Notes: a model not told the origin generated them from the letters alone. DNA of 64,000 bases from Rutidosis leptorrhynchoides (GCF_046630445.1 NC_092333.1:708988501-709052500); one strand, 5' to 3'. Shown: positions 26,900 to 39,684, counted from the first letter of the stretch. Translations and numbers: made by a program.

Positions 26900-27496
26900 A
26901 TGTCTACCTCTAGAACAAGTCCCATTGACTCACCTAATAATAATGAAGAGTCAAATGTAAATTGGAATGATTCGTGGACTGATTCACAAGTTCCCGAAGA
27001 GGAACCGGAAGAAGAGTCGGAACCGGAAGAAGAATCGGAACCAGATGAAGAAATAGAACCGGTGGGGGAAATAATAAAACGGTTAAGTAAAAGAAAATCC
27101 TCAACCAACTGACCAAGGTTAATTATGGTCAATGGTGTTTCCGCCAAGGAAGCAAAATATTGGGAGGATTACCAATTCTCTGATGAATCGGATTCCGACG
27201 AAAATTTCGATGATGTTATAGAAATTACCCCAACTGAATTTAAAAAGGCAAAAGAAAATAATAAGGGAAAGGGCATAAAAATAGAGAATTCTAATTCCAA
27301 CCCCGATGAACTTTATATGTATCGTCAACCCCCGAAGTCCTTAAGTTGTAACAATGACCCGGGAACCTCTAAACCACCAGGTTTTTCTAAACCAATGTGG
27401 AAAACGACGGCTCGTATTAGGGGAACATCATATATCTCTAGAAACTTGACAAAACGAACCAAAATCAAAGAAGAAGAAACAAGCGAGTCGGAATAA
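26900..27496 (+). pseudogene. Acidic leader ORF of element B, one stop
   Basis: Orthologous to the 204-codon ORF of element A. It is in one frame from ATG 26900 to 27496, but a TGA at 27110-27112 replaces an Arg CGA codon that is intact in A. It has fewer SEPEEE repeats than A, consistent with contraction of the 15-bp DNA repeat. Second-half internal starts exist (27125). Whether any product is made is unknown. Confidence 0.8.
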
Positions 27497-27634
27497 GATA
27501 GTCGTATTCGTGTGGTGTAATATATGTAATATAGTATGCTTATGCTTTATGATATATGTAAAAATTGCTTGTATTAATAAGTATTATTTTTTATGAATCT
27601 AACTCTTGTCTATTTTATAGTATAAAAACACAAA

Positions 27635-28195
27635 ATGGATAGACAACCCAATATTTTAAGAGACCTACCCGGAGACATGATTGATGAAATCTTGTCTAGA
27701 GTCGGTCAGAATTCTTCGGTACAACTATTTAAGGCGAGATCAGTTTGTAAGACATTCGAAGAACGTTCCAAGAATGCCTTGGTTTATAAAAGGCTTTCGT
27801 TCGAAAGATGGGGGATATCACATTGGGAAATCCATAAGTTACGATGTGTTTACTTTGACGTATATATTGCGGGGAACCCAAATGCTATTTTACGCAATGG
27901 GTTAAGAAATTATTTTGACTCAATATATCCGAATATTGGACTTCGTGATTTAGAAAAAGCGGCTAACATGCAACATAAAGAATCATGTTATGCTTACGGA
28001 TTAGTAATGTTCGCTTCTCACCAAAGTGAGAACAAGAACATCGGGCTACAACTATTAAACAAAACGTTCCCACAAGTGACGGAGTCGGTAATTGGGGTAA
28101 GAAATGAGGTTTTTAGATTGTTACGGGTACGTTTCTTATTGACAATAAATCTGCTTACGTTTTATTTGATTCGGGTGCGGATAGAAGCTATATGA
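27635..28195 (+). pseudogene. F-box ORF truncated and joined to pol (element B)
   Basis: The first about 166 residues match the F-box protein of element A almost exactly, including the whole F-box and the Sel1-like region. At TTACGGG (28121-28127) the sequence jumps into the protease coding region of the retrotransposon. The joined frame differs from pol and ends after about 20 unrelated residues at 28195. The last about 60 residues of the F-box protein, all of gag and the start of protease are missing. A truncated F-box product of 186 residues is still encoded. Confidence 0.85.
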
Positions 28196-31100
28196 GTAGA
28201 GATTTTTGTGCTAAATTAAGTTATCCATTGACGCCTTTGGATAGTAAATTTTTACTCGAATTAGCAAATGGTAAATTAATTTCAGCAGATAATATATGTC
28301 GGAATCGAGAAATTAAACTGGTTAGCGAAACATTTAAGATTGATTTGATACCAGTAGAGTTAGGGAGTTTTGATGTGATAATCTGTATGGACTGGTTGAA
28401 AGAAGTGAAAGCAGAGATCGTTTGTTACAAAATGCAATTCGCATTATACGAGAAAAAGGAAAACCCTTAATGGTGTACGGAGAAAAGGGCAACACGAAGC
28501 TACATCTTATTAGTAATTTGAAGGCACAAAAACTAATAAGAAAAGGTTGCTATGCTGTTCTAGCACACGTTGAGAAAGTACAAACTGAAGAAAAGAGCAT
28601 CAATGATGTTCCCATTGCAAAAGAATTTCCCGATGTATTTTCGAAAGAATTACCGGGATTACCCCCACATTGATCCGTTGAATTTCAAATAGATATTGTA
28701 CCAGGAGCTGCACCAATAGCTCGTGCTCCTTACAGACTCGCACCCAGCGAGATGAAAGAACTGCAAAGCCAATTAGAAGAACTTTTAGAGCGTGGTTTCA
28801 TTCGACCAAGCACATCACCGTGGGGAGTTCCTGTTTTGTTTGTCAAGAAGAAAGATGGTACATTCAGGTTGTGTATCGACTACCGAGAGTTGAACAAACT
28901 TACCATCAAGAACCGCTACCCACTACCGAGAATCGACGACTTATTTGATCAACTACAAGGCTCGTCTGTTTATTCAAAGATTGACTTACGTTCCGGGTAT
29001 CATCAAATGCGGGTGAAAGAAGATGATATTCCAAAGACTGCTTTCAGAACACGTTACGGTCATTACGAGTTTATGGTCATGCCGTTTAGTTTAACTAATG
29101 CACCAGCTGTGTTCATGGACCTTATGAACCGAGTGTGTGGACCATACCTTGACAAGTTTGTCATTGTTTTCATTGATGACATACTTATTTACTCAAAGAA
29201 TGACCAACAACACGGTGAACATTTGAGAAGGGTGTTAGAAGTATTGAGGAAGGAAGAATTGTACGCTAAGTTTTCAAAGTGTGCATTTTGGTTGGAAGAA
29301 GTTCAATTCCTCGGTCACATAGTGAACAAAGAAGGTATTAAGGTGGATCCGGCAAAGATAGAAACTGTTGAAAAGTGGGAAACCCCGAAAACTCCGAAAC
29401 ACATACGCCAGTTTTTAGGACTAGCTGGTTACTACAGAAGGTTCATCCAAGACTTTTCCAGAATAGCAAAACCCTTGACTGCATTAACGCATAAAGGGAA
29501 GAAATTTGAATGGAATGATGAACAAGAGAAAGCGTTTTAGTTATTGAAGAAAAAGCTAACTACGGCACCTATATTGTCATTGCCTGAAGGGAATGATGAT
29601 TTTGTGATTTATTGTGACGCATCAAAGCAAGGTCTCGGTTGTGTATTAATGCAACGAACGAAGGTGATTGCTTATGCGTCTAGACAATTGAAGATTCATG
29701 AACAAAATTATACGACGCATGATTTGGAATTAGGCACGGTTGTTTTTACATTAAAGACTTGGAGGCACTACTTATATGGGGTCAAAAGTATTATATATAC
29801 CGACCACAAAAGTCTTCAACACATATTTAATCAGAAACAACTGAATATGAGGCAGTGTAGGTGGATTGAATTATTGAATGATTACGACTTTGAGATTTGT
29901 TACCACCCGGGGAAGGCAAATGTGGTAGCCGATGCCTTGAGCAGGAAGGACAGAGAACCCATTCGAGTAAAATCTATGAATATAATGATTCATGATAACC
30001 TTACTACTCAAATAAAAGAGGCGCAACAAGGAGTTTTAAAAGAGGGAAATTTAAAGGATGAAATACCCAAAGGATCGGAGAAGCATCTTAATATTAGGGA
30101 AGACGGAACCCGGTATAGGGCTGAAAGGATTTGGGTACCAAAATTTGGTAATATGAGAGAAATGGTACTTAGAGAAGCTCATAAAACCAGATACTCAATA
30201 CATCCTGGAACGGGGAAGATGTACAAGGATCTCAAGAAACATTTTTGGTGGCCGGGTATGAAAGCCAATGTTGCTAAATATGTAGGAGAATGTTTGACGT
30301 GTTCTAAGGTCAAAACTGAGCATCAGAAACCATCAGGTCTACTTCAACAACCCGAAATCCCGGAATGGAAATGGGAAAACATTACCATGGATTTCATCAC
30401 TAAATTGCCAAGGACTGCAAGTGGTTTTGATACTATTTGGGTAATAGTTGATCGTCTCACCAAATCAGCACACTTCCTGCCAATAAGAGAAGATGACAAG
30501 ATGGAGAAGTTAGCACGACTGTATTTGAAGGAAGTCGTCTCCAGACATGGAATACCAATCTCTATTATCTCTGATAGGGATGGCAGATTTATTTCAAGAT
30601 TCTGGCAGACATTACAGCAAGCATTAGGAACTCGTCTAGACATGAGTACTGCCTATCATCCACAAACTGATGGGCAGAGCGAAAGGACGATACAAACGCT
30701 TGAAGACATGCTACGAGCATGTGTTATTGATTTCGGAAACAGTTGGGATCGACATCTACCGTTAGCAGAATTTTCCTACAACAACAGCTACCATTCAAGC
30801 ATTGAGATGGCGCCGTTTGAAGCACTTTATGGTAGAAAGTGCAGGTCTCCGAGTTGTTGGAGTGAAGTGGGGGATAGACAAATTACGGGTCCGGAGATTA
30901 TACAAGAAACTACCGAGAAGATCATCCAAATTCAACAACGGTTGAAAACCGCCCAAAGTCGACAAAAGAGTTACGCTGACATTAAAAGAAAAGATATAGA
31001 ATTTGAAATTGGAGAGATGGTCATGCTTAAAGTTGCACCTTGGAAAGGCGTTGTTCGATTTGGTAAACGAGGGAAATTAAATCCAAGGTATATTGGACCA

Positions 31101-31454
31101 TTCAAGATTATTGATCGTGTCGGACCAGTAGCTTACCGACTTGAGTTACCTCAACAACTCGCGGCTGTACATAACACTTTCCACGTCTCGAATTTGAAGA
31201 AATGTTTTACTAAAGAAGATCTCACTATTCCGTTAGATGAAATCCAAATCAACGAAAAACTTCAATTCATCGAAGAACCCGTCGAAATAATGGATCGTGA
31301 GGTTAAAAGACTTAAACAAAACAAGATACCAATTGTTAAGGTTTGATGGAATGCTCGTAGAGGACCCGAGTTCACCTGGGAGCGTGAAGATCAGATGAAG
31401 AAGAAATACCCGCATCTATTTCCAGAAGATTCGTCAACACCTTCAACAGCTTAA
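28128..31454 (+). pseudogene. pol: Protease-RT-RNase H-integrase-chromodomain of element B, defective
   Basis: Starts within protease (LFDSGADRSYM, about 28155-28195). A frameshift near 28430 and stops at 28671-28673 (TGA), 29538-29540 (TAG) and 31344-31346 (TGA) break the frame. Otherwise it is well preserved. RT has [11 protein letters not shown] and VFIDDILIY; RNase H has [11 protein letters not shown] and [10 protein letters not shown]. Integrase has [10 protein letters not shown] with CLTC, then [18 protein letters not shown] and QTDGQSERT (D-D-E). A GPY/F domain ([13 protein letters not shown]) and a chromodomain-like tail ending at 31454 follow. Domain order RT-RH-INT and the chromodomain place it in Ty3/gypsy chromoviruses, probably the Tekay/Del clade. 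Confidence 0.9.
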
Positions 31455-31471
31455 AATTTCGGGACGAAATT

Positions 31472-31489
31472 TATTTAACGGGTAGGTAC
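31472..31489 (+). other. Polypurine tract, element B
   Basis: AACGGGTAGGTAC immediately precedes the 3' LTR start TGTAGTGACCC, after the conserved TTCGGGACGAAATTTATT block. Confidence 0.75.
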
Positions 31490-34400
31490 TGTAGTGACCC
31501 AAACTTTTCCATGTTTATATATATTAATTTAGATTGATATTTACATGATTAAATGTTTCAAACATGTTAAGCAATCAAACTTGTTAAGACTTGATTAATT
31601 GAAATATGTTTCATATAGACAATTGACCACCCAAGTTGACCGGCGATTCACGAACGTTAAAACTTGTAAAAACGACATGACGATATATATATATGGATAT
31701 AAATATGGTTAACATGAGATTATGATAAGTAAGTATCTCCATAAGTATATTAACAATGAGTTATATACATATAAACAAGACTACTAACTTAAGGATTTCG
31801 AAACGAGACATATATGTAACGATTATCGTTGTAACGACATTTAAATGTATATATATCATATTAAGATATATTAATATATCATAATATCATGATAATATAA
31901 TAATTTAACATCTCATTTGATATAATAAACAATGGGTTAACAACATTAATTGAGATCGTTAACTTAAAGGTTTCAAAACAACACTTACATGTAACGACTA
32001 ACGATGACTTAACGACTCAGTTAAAATGTATATACATGTAGTGTATTTAGATGTATTAAAATACTTTTGGAAGACTTCAAGACATATGTCAAAACACTCA
32101 TACTTAACGAAAATGGTTACAGTTACTTTCCCATTCTTTTCTTTCATCAGGAATTCTAGTCGTATTCTTACCCGTATTATACACAGCTTCAAAACGTACT
32201 TACTATGGGTATATACCAATAGGAACTAGCATGGGATTCCACTCTTGATTATGTCATGTATGACTAATCAATTTTAACTTCTACCATGAGCTAGTCAACT
32301 AACTAGAACTCCTTTTAACCCCACTCACCAATTACCACTCATCATTCACTCCATTTCACTTCCAATTCTCTTTCTAATTCTCTCTCAACACACACACACT
32401 ATTATGAACGTATTTTTCCAGTAGTTAATCATCATCTTCATCAAAAATCACTTCAAGAATCAAGCTATAATCATCATAGGAAGAACACTTCAAGAACACT
32501 TCAAAAATCCCTTCAAGTTTACTAATTTACTTCCAAGCTTTCTAATCCATTCCAAGTAATCATCTAAGATCAAGAAACCTTTGTTATATATAGTAGGTTA
32601 TCTTTATTATTCAAGGTAATATTAATATTCAAACTTTGATTCAATTTCTATAACTATAAACTATCTTAATTCGAGTAAAAATCTTACTTGAACTTGTTTT
32701 TGTGTCATGATCCTACTTCAAGAACTTTCAAGCCATCCAAGATCCTTTGAAGCTAGATCATTTCTTGTCACTTCCAGTAGGTTTACCTACTAAACTTGAG
32801 GTAGTAATGATGTTCAAAACATCATTCGATTCATATATATAAAACTATCTTATTCGAAGGTTTAAACTCGTAATCACTAGAACATAGTTTAGTTAATTCT
32901 AAACTTGTTCGCAAAAAAAAGTTAATCCTTCTAACTTGACTTTTAAAATTAACTACACACATGTTCTATATCTATATGATATGCTAACTTAATGATTTAA
33001 AACCTGGAAACACGAATAACACCGTAAAACCGGATTTACGCTGTCGTAGTAACACCGCGGGCTGTTTTGGGTTAGTTAATTAAAAACTATGATAAACTTT
33101 GATTTAAAAGTTGTTATTCTGAGAAAATGATTTTTATTATGAACATGAAACTATATCCAAAAATTATGGTTAAACTCAAAGTGGAAGTATGTTTTCTAAA
33201 ATGGTCATCTAGACGTCGTTCTTTCGACTAAAATGACTACATTTACAAAAACGACTTGTAACTTATTTTTTAGACTATAAACCTATACTTTTTCTGTTTA
33301 GATTCATAAAATAGAGTTCAATATGAAACCATAGCAATTTGATTCACTCAAAACGGATTTAAAATGAAGAAGTTATGGGTAAAACAAGATTGGATAATTT
33401 TTCTCATTTTAGCTACGTGAAAATTGGTAACAAATCTATTCCAACCATAACTTAATCAACTTGTATTGTATATTATGTAATCTTGAGATACCATAGACAT
33501 GTATACAATGTTTCGACCTATCATGTCGACACATCTATATATATATTTCGGAACAACCATAGACACTCTATATGTGAATGTTGGAGTTAGCTATACAGGG
33601 TTGAGGTTGATTCCAAAATATATATAGTTTGAGTTGTGATCAATACTGAGATACGTATACACTGGGTCGTGGATTGATTCAAGATAATATTTATCGATTT
33701 ATTTCTGTACATCTAACTGTGGACAAATAGTTGTAGGTTACTAACGAGGACAGCTGACTTAATAAACTTAAAACATCAAAATATATTAAAAGTGTTGTAA
33801 ATATATTTTGAACATACTTTGATATATATGTATATATTGTTATAGGTTCGTGAATCAACCAGTGGCCAAGTCTTACTTCCCGACGAAGTAAAAATCTGTG
33901 AAAGTGAGTTATAGTCCCACTTTTAAAATCTAATATTTTTGGGATGAGAATACATGCAGGTTTTATAAATGATTTACAAAATAGACACAAGTACGTGAAA
34001 CTACATTCTATGGTTGAATTATCGAAATCGAATATGCCCCTTTTTATTAAGTCTGGTAATCTAAGAATTAGGGAACAGACACCCTAATTGACGCGAATCC
34101 TAAAGATAGATCTATTGAGCCTAACAAACCCCATCCAAAGTACCGGATGCTTTAGTACTTCGAAATTTATATCATATCCGAAGGGTGTCCCGGAATGATG
34201 GGGATATTCTTATATATGCATCTTGTTAATGTCGGTTACCAGGTGTTCACCATATGAATGATTTTTATCTCTATGTATGGGATGTGTATTGAAATATGAA
34301 ATCTTGTGGTCTATTATTATGATTTGATATATATAGGTTAAACCTATAACTCACCAACATTTTTGTTGACGTTTTAAGCATGTTTATTCTCAGGTGATTA

Positions 34401-34736
34401 TTAAGAGCTTCCGCTGTCGCATACTTAAATAAGGACGAGATTTGGAGTCCATGCTTGTATGATATTGTGTAAAAACTGCATTCAAGAAACTTATTTTGTT
34501 GTAACATATTTGTATTGTAAACCATTATGTAATGGTCGTGTGTAAACAGCATATTTTAGATTATCATTATTTGATAATCTACGTAAAGCTTTTTAAACTT
34601 TTATTGATGAAATAAAGGTTATGGTTTGTTTTAAAATGAATGCAGTCTTTGAAAAACGTCTCATATAGAGGTCAAAACCTCGCAACGAAATCAATTAATA
34701 TGGAACGTTTTTAATCAATAAGAACGGGACATTTCA
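31490..34736 (+). repeat. 3' LTR of element B
   Basis: 3247 bp, TGTAGTGACCC to GGGACATTTCA. It lacks one 8-bp repeat unit (ACTCACCA-type) near 32330 that the 5' LTR has near 24285. Open frames at 33691-33990 and 34271-34552 mirror those in the 5' LTR and are not genes. Confidence 0.92.
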
Positions 34737-34741
34737 CTATT

Positions 34742-36002
34742 CATGTGAGTTAGCTATTCTTTCCTTTAGCCTACACACTTCTAGCTTAAGTGAGCTATTT
34801 TCTTCTTTTAAGTTGGTATTACTATTGCTAACTCTACTACTTAGATCACAAAGCTTAACGAAATTATCAAAATTGAATTCAAAAGAGTTTGGAAGAACCT
34901 CATTGTCGATTTGTCCGACTAGGCAAGCTTCATCATCTCATTCCGAGCTCGGTGCATCGATGGCCATGAGACATGTTTCCTTTTCTTCTTCTTGTGTCTC
35001 ATTTTCTTCATCGTCCCAAGCACCTCCTAGAAACGCCTTTTCGTTATTTCTTTTGGGACATTCACTTATCAAATAATTTGGATCACTGCATCCAAAACAT
35101 TTCCTTAAGAACTTCTTCTTGGAATCAAAGGGTACCTTCTTTGAGTCCATTGGAGTTCGGACATGATTCACGGGTCTTCGGTAGAACTTCTTGAACGATC
35201 GAACAATAAATGCAAGTTGTTCATCGTCATTTAGGATATCATCTTCATCCTCTTCATATTCACCTTCTTCACTTGCTTTAGCTTTCAAGGCAATTGACTT
35301 ATTCTTTTCTTTCTTGACTTTGTCCGCTTCTTCATCTTTGTCTATGATGACCTCATGGACTTTGAGATTTCCAATGAGTTCATCAAGCGACAATTTTTCC
35401 AAGTCCTTTGACTCATCTATTTCCGTCACTTTAGGTCTCCACTTGGAAGGTAATGCTCTTAAGAATTTGCGAACATATTGCTTGTTCGTGTAGATAGTAC
35501 CTAAAGCTTTCAAACTTGAACAAATATTGTTAATTCTAGAATAGGCAATATCAATTTTCTCATCATCCGATATAACAAATTGTTCATATTGAGCTACTAG
35601 TAGTTCAATTTTATTTTCAATGACTTGCACATTTCCTTGATGAGTAACTATTAAACTATCTCATATTTCCTTTGCATTCTTAACCATAAAGACTCTTTCA
35701 TATTCTTTTCTAGGCAAAGCGTTAAATATGACTAGTTTAGCTTGGTAGTTTTTTCCTACATCCGTTTTATGTTCTTTGGTCCAATTTTCTTCGGGCACAA
35801 TTATTCTAGTTTTTCTATCCTCACTTAGAGTAAATGGGACATAATCGCCCTTAGTAATAATGTTCCAAACGTATATATCTTTAACACGGACATATGTTTC
35901 AAATCTTTGTTTCTAATAGCAAAATCCTTCACTCTCAAGTAGTGGAGGTCTTTGCATAGAGGAACCTTCACTATAGCTCAAGTTCTCAACTTTTTGTTCC
36001 AT
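34742..36002 (-). pseudogene. gag: Gag of copia element G (N-terminal part)
   Basis: The minus-strand reading frame starts at ATG 36002 (MEQKVENLSYSEGSS), with stops near 35915 and 35660. The open part (35630-34938) encodes a UBN2-type copia Gag: QYEQFVISDDEKIDIAYSRI, then RKFLRALPSKWRPKVTEI, an acidic hinge, and a CCHC-like knuckle CFGCSDPNYLISEC. The usual His of that knuckle is replaced by Tyr. A coiled-coil-like tail continues to the element B junction at 34741. Not functional. Confidence 0.82.
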
Positions 36003-36081
36003 GATCTTTAACTCAAAAGTTTGCAAAAATTAACTTTTATCTTAAAAATGATGATTTTTAGCAAAACGTTTAGAGCAACCA

Positions 36082-36092
36082 CTCTGATACTA
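36082..36092 (-). other. Primer-binding site, copia G
   Basis: Minus-strand TAGTATCAGAG followed by TGGTTGCTC is close to the tRNA-iMet complement, as usual for plant copia elements, just inside the LTR edge. Confidence 0.65.
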
Positions 36093-36098
36093 ATTTTA

Positions 36099-37612
36099 AG
36101 TAACTATAGGGGGGTTAATAGTTACTTAGTGTAATTTTGAAAACTTTTTCGATCTAGAACTTGAAATTTCTATAGTGTGATTTGGATAGCTTGTTCACAA
36201 GTATAATAAATACAAAGATAAGGGATAAGAGAACAAACACGGAGATTTATAGTGGTTCGGGAAGATGTTAACTAATCTTCCTTAATCTACTCCTTAATTC
36301 TAATGAATTGAGCGTTAGTTTCACTACGATGCTCCAAACTCGGTGGAGTGACCGGATACAACACTAGCTCCTTGATAAGTCGCAACTTATGAACCCTTAC
36401 ATCCCGATGAAGAATTCACAATCACTAAAAGCTCTTACCACAAGATCCCAATGCTACTACTAAGTGAAACCTCACTTATCTTCTAAATCCATTTAAGAAG
36501 ATAATTTACAAGTAAACTCACAACTAAGTTTACAATCACTCTTGCTTGAATCACTTTAAATTGATTACAATGAAATTTGGATGATATCAGTAAATGTATA
36601 GAAATGTAAGTGCAAGAGGTGAGTCTTCAAGTGCTCCAAAGTTTGGCTTTTATAAGCAAGAGAAATTCAAACCCGGATGTCTGCGACTCACCCCACGGTC
36701 GATCGTGGTTTGACCATGCAGCCCTGATCTCTGAATTTTGTAGCCATTTGAGATCTTTTACTTTGGTTTTTTCCTTATTAGATGGCTGCAATTAGATGCC
36801 AAAAATAACTGAAAAGACCTGCATTACCCCTTTTGTCTTGGAAGCATTCTTTTGAAGTTGACCTAAGCTTGAGAGAGGTAAGTCACTTTGTACTAGAGGT
36901 GTTTCATTGATTTCCTCTTAAGGCAAATGTAGAATTTTGATCCCATGACAAACATATGCTTCCAAACTTCAAGTCACAAGTCTTCAACCCTTTTGTCACA
37001 ATTAGTTTTTCAAGTATGTGCTCTCATTGGCTACTTGGAAGTTTTCAATTTAGACTAACTTGTTTTTATATGAAGACTTTTGGGAGTTTACACTAAACTC
37101 TTCTTAAACACGTAATTAGTGCTTAATGGTTAAACAAGTGGAGAGCATCTATTTAATTGGGACTTAATGACCATCTTTAAGTTTTACTATTTTTAATGTA
37201 GATTTAAAAATATAGTTTGAAAAACAACTTTTAGCCATATTTGAATATAAAGGAGGCAACTAATCTAAACATGTTTAAATAAGTTTTGTAAATTATAGAT
37301 GCCCAGAAGTAGTCAAACATTTTTCGATCAAAAATCCGGACAGTGGGTTTTTGCGGTCGACCCACGGCTGACCGTGGAGTCGACCGTATACCTTGGTTCG
37401 GAACAAAGGTACAGGGCATCCACGATCAGACCAGCGATCGATCGTGGACCGACCGTGCTCCTTCAGTATGTTTTCAAATGACTCTTTTGACTTATCGATT
37501 TTGTGTATTGGTCGTTTGCTAGAGATAGTGTAGGCTCATGAACTTGTGTTGTTCTATACGTTGTTATAAGCATACAAGACATGGTGTCATCATCAAAACA
37601 AAGTGTTTAACA
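36099..37612 (-). repeat. 5' LTR of copia G (inner edge approximate)
   Basis: About 1.5 kb. The outer edge on the minus strand is TGTTAAACACTTTGTTTTG followed by ATGATGACACCA, a typical copia LTR start. The inner edge lies near the run of Cs at 36110 and is not exact. It contains GC-rich palindromic stretches at 36693-36708 and 37350-37460. No gene seen. Confidence 0.65.
37350..37460. repeat. GC-rich palindromic stretch in copia G LTR
   Basis: Contains CCACGGCTGACCGTGG (37362-37377) and a longer CCACGATC...GATCGTGG inverted pair ending near 37447. A related CCACGGTCGATCGTGG is at 36693-36708. Confidence 0.75.
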
Positions 37613-37644
37613 TTTGAATATTAATATTGGATTACTAGCCAACA

Positions 37645-37749
37645 GACTATGTGAAGTCAAAACAAAATTTGGCTAATCACTTGACCAAAGGTTTAACAAG
37701 GGACTTAGTGCACAAGTCTGCTAATGGTGTGGGATTGAAGTCCATCTAG
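37645..37749 (+). pseudogene. pol: Copia RNase H C-terminal fragment
   Basis: Thirty-four codons ending in TAG. They read DYVKSKQNLANHLTKGLTRD and on to LVHKSANGVGLKSI, the well-known C-terminus of copia polyproteins in plants. A stop sits a few codons upstream, so only a remnant is left. Confidence 0.75.
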
Positions 37750-38277
37750 ATCTTTCATAGTGAGACACCCAATTCCCTCCTAGTACAATGCTAGGAGCTT
37801 GAATTCAATGTGAAAAGCCTACTATTTGAAGATTGGAACTCATGTAAATATAATCCCAAGGTATGTGTTCAGACCTACAAGATAGATGAGGTTGAAATTT
37901 GACACTTCTTCATAGTTTTCTTGATAATTTGCATTGTAGGAGCAAGATTGAAGAAAACTACCTATGTGGACTTGAAGTTTTGTCGTTTCAAGAAAGCTTG
38001 AACTTGGCTTTTGATATGTTCATGAGAGGATTGAGACACATGGCTTATTAGTGTCGGGTCTAATTGTAGAAAGTATGAAATTGATGTGTATATTATCTTA
38101 TAGTTTTCAAATGGATTGATGGGTTCAAACGTTACGAGCACGCTGATTTTCGAATTCTTGAAATGTGTAATATACTAAGGTGAAAATTTAGTCTTCGTGA
38201 CATTTTCACCGATGCATTGGTTTGACTATTTCTTTACATTTTAGTAAATCATTGATAACACTAAAATGGGGGAGATT

Positions 38278-39058
38278 TGTTGGTGATTTTAGTGCGACCC
38301 AATATATCATTTTTGGTGTATTGGATTTGCTAGATTGAGAGTGGAAGCTATATCTAATGCTCTAGAATGAATTTGGAGAGTGTGGAGTACACGTCCATCA
38401 AAGAGTTAAAGATATAGCTTGGTTTGGATGTTAGTTTGTTGAAAACAAACTCAAATTATTGTCCACGCTTATGGTGCTCCGCACCTATGGACAAAAGCGC
38501 TACACCATATAATTAAAAATGTGAAAGTTAACATCAAAAAGTTTCCATGTGTATTGGTGAGCCGCACCAAGTGACTGGTGAGCCGCACCATAAGGCATGA
38601 CCTGATGAAAAGTTGCAAAGTTTACCCAAACGAGTTGCAATGGTTCACAAATGGTTGCTTTGTTTACATCGACGTTTTGGAACATGTTTAAGTGGTTTAT
38701 TAGGGTATAAATGCACGTTTCAAACATGTCTATAGCCAAGAGATGTGTCATTTAATCATGACTCATTTTGAAGGGTTGCAACACTCCATTGCACATTTTG
38801 ACCTATTATAAATGAAAACCTTCATTCATTGAAGAAAGGTTCCAGAAATTTGACATTTCTAAATCACTTTCAACATTCAAACTTACGGAAATTTATTCTC
38901 TACAATTGCAAGAGATCAATTCTCTTTTGGACAAGAAAGTTGATCAAACTAGTCTTATCCCAATATTGATTTCGTGTAACCCGTGTCCAATTGGGTCAAA
39001 ATACTTTATTGAGAAAGTGTTCACACGATTCTAGTTTCAATTCGGTTCCAGATTCACA
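38278..39058 (+). repeat. 3' LTR of copia remnant I (end approximate)
   Basis: About 0.78 kb, preceded by a polypurine tract. I see no matching 5' LTR in the window, so the right border is judged only from the change to NPF-like intron sequence near 39060-39084. Confidence 0.55.
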
Positions 39059-39083
39059 ACCCAAGAATCCTCATTTCTAATAT

Positions 39084-39590
39084 TGTTGACACAGGGCACT
39101 TGACAAATTGGCAATACTAGATGAAAAGATGGACATTTCCGCATTCTGGCTCGCCCCTCAATTTTTCTTGGTAGGTGTTGGTGAAGCATTTGCGTACGTG
39201 GGCCAACTTTAAGTTTTTTGTTCGAGAATCACCTGAGAGAATGAATCAATGAGTATCGGGCTCTTCTTGAGTACTTTAGCCATGGGGTACTTTATGAGTA
39301 GTGTTCTAGTGTCGTTGATTGACATGGCAATCCCTGGGAAATGGCTTACGAACGATTTGATTAAGGGTAAATTGGAGAATTTCTATTGGGTACTTGCGAT
39401 TCTTGGAGTGATAAACTTCGTGGTTTTTCTAGTATTAGCATCGAGGCATCCTTATAAAGTGAAGAACCTTAACGTTCAAGGTAAAGAAATTGAGAATTGG
39501 AATACTTAAATGGTTGAATACATCGAGGTGAAGATGACAGCAATTGGAGGGAAGGAAGAAGCTTAGTAAAAATTATCTTACATAGATTAA
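39084..39590 (+). pseudogene. NPF/PTR transporter, last-exon fragment, copy 1
   Basis: Related to the C-terminus of NRT1/PTR family (NPF) proton-coupled transporters of nitrate or peptides, probably the NPF6 type. The exon begins after ACACAG at 39095. It reads ISAFWLAPQFFLVGVGEAF, with a stop and frame damage at about 39212-39240, then SMSIGLFLSTLAMGYFMSS and FYWVLAILGVINFVVFLVLA (two membrane segments). It ends early at TAA 39507-39509, whereas copy 2 runs about 40 codons further. The 3' flank also matches copy 2, so the two are tandem duplicates. The upstream part is missing or lies beyond the retrotransposon pile. Confidence 0.8.
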
Positions 39591-39684
39591 TGTATATTGG
39601 TGCTAGCTATTTGATGTTAATTGTAGTTGTTTGTTATGATTTGTTAAAGCCTAAAGGTAGGCACATGTCAAGTATGCAACATTC

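Larger units (their letters stand above)
23441..34736 (+). mobile_element. Ty3/gypsy element B, complete but defective
   Basis: 11,296 bp, plus strand, flanked by the perfect 5-bp duplication CTATT (23436-23440 and 34737-34741). Order: 5' LTR, primer-binding site, acidic ORF, truncated F-box ORF, protease-RT-RNase H-integrase-chromodomain, polypurine tract, 3' LTR. Gag and the start of protease are deleted, so it could move only with help. By eye the LTRs differ at roughly 25-30 positions plus small indels (about 1%), a fairly recent but not brand-new insertion. Confidence 0.92.
22306..37612 (-). mobile_element. Ty1/copia element G, split by element B
   Basis: Minus-strand copia element with a 5' LTR (about 36099-37612), primer-binding site (36082-36092) and gag (36002 down to 34742). 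Element B (23441-34736) interrupts it; the rest of gag, protease and the start of integrase follow (23440 down to 22306), where H is inserted. The remainder lies left of the window. Several stops show it is dead. It is flanked on the right by a plus-strand copia remnant. Confidence 0.82.
37613..39058 (+). mobile_element. Ty1/copia remnant I (RNase H end and 3' LTR)
   Basis: Plus-strand copia fragment: the end of RNase H (37645-37749), a non-coding stretch, a purine tract (38266-38277, ATGGGGGAGAT core) and an LTR starting TGTTGGTGATTTTAG at 38278. The LTR's right end is uncertain, about 39058 (GATTCACA). The left part of the element is beyond copia G, outside the window. Confidence 0.68.
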
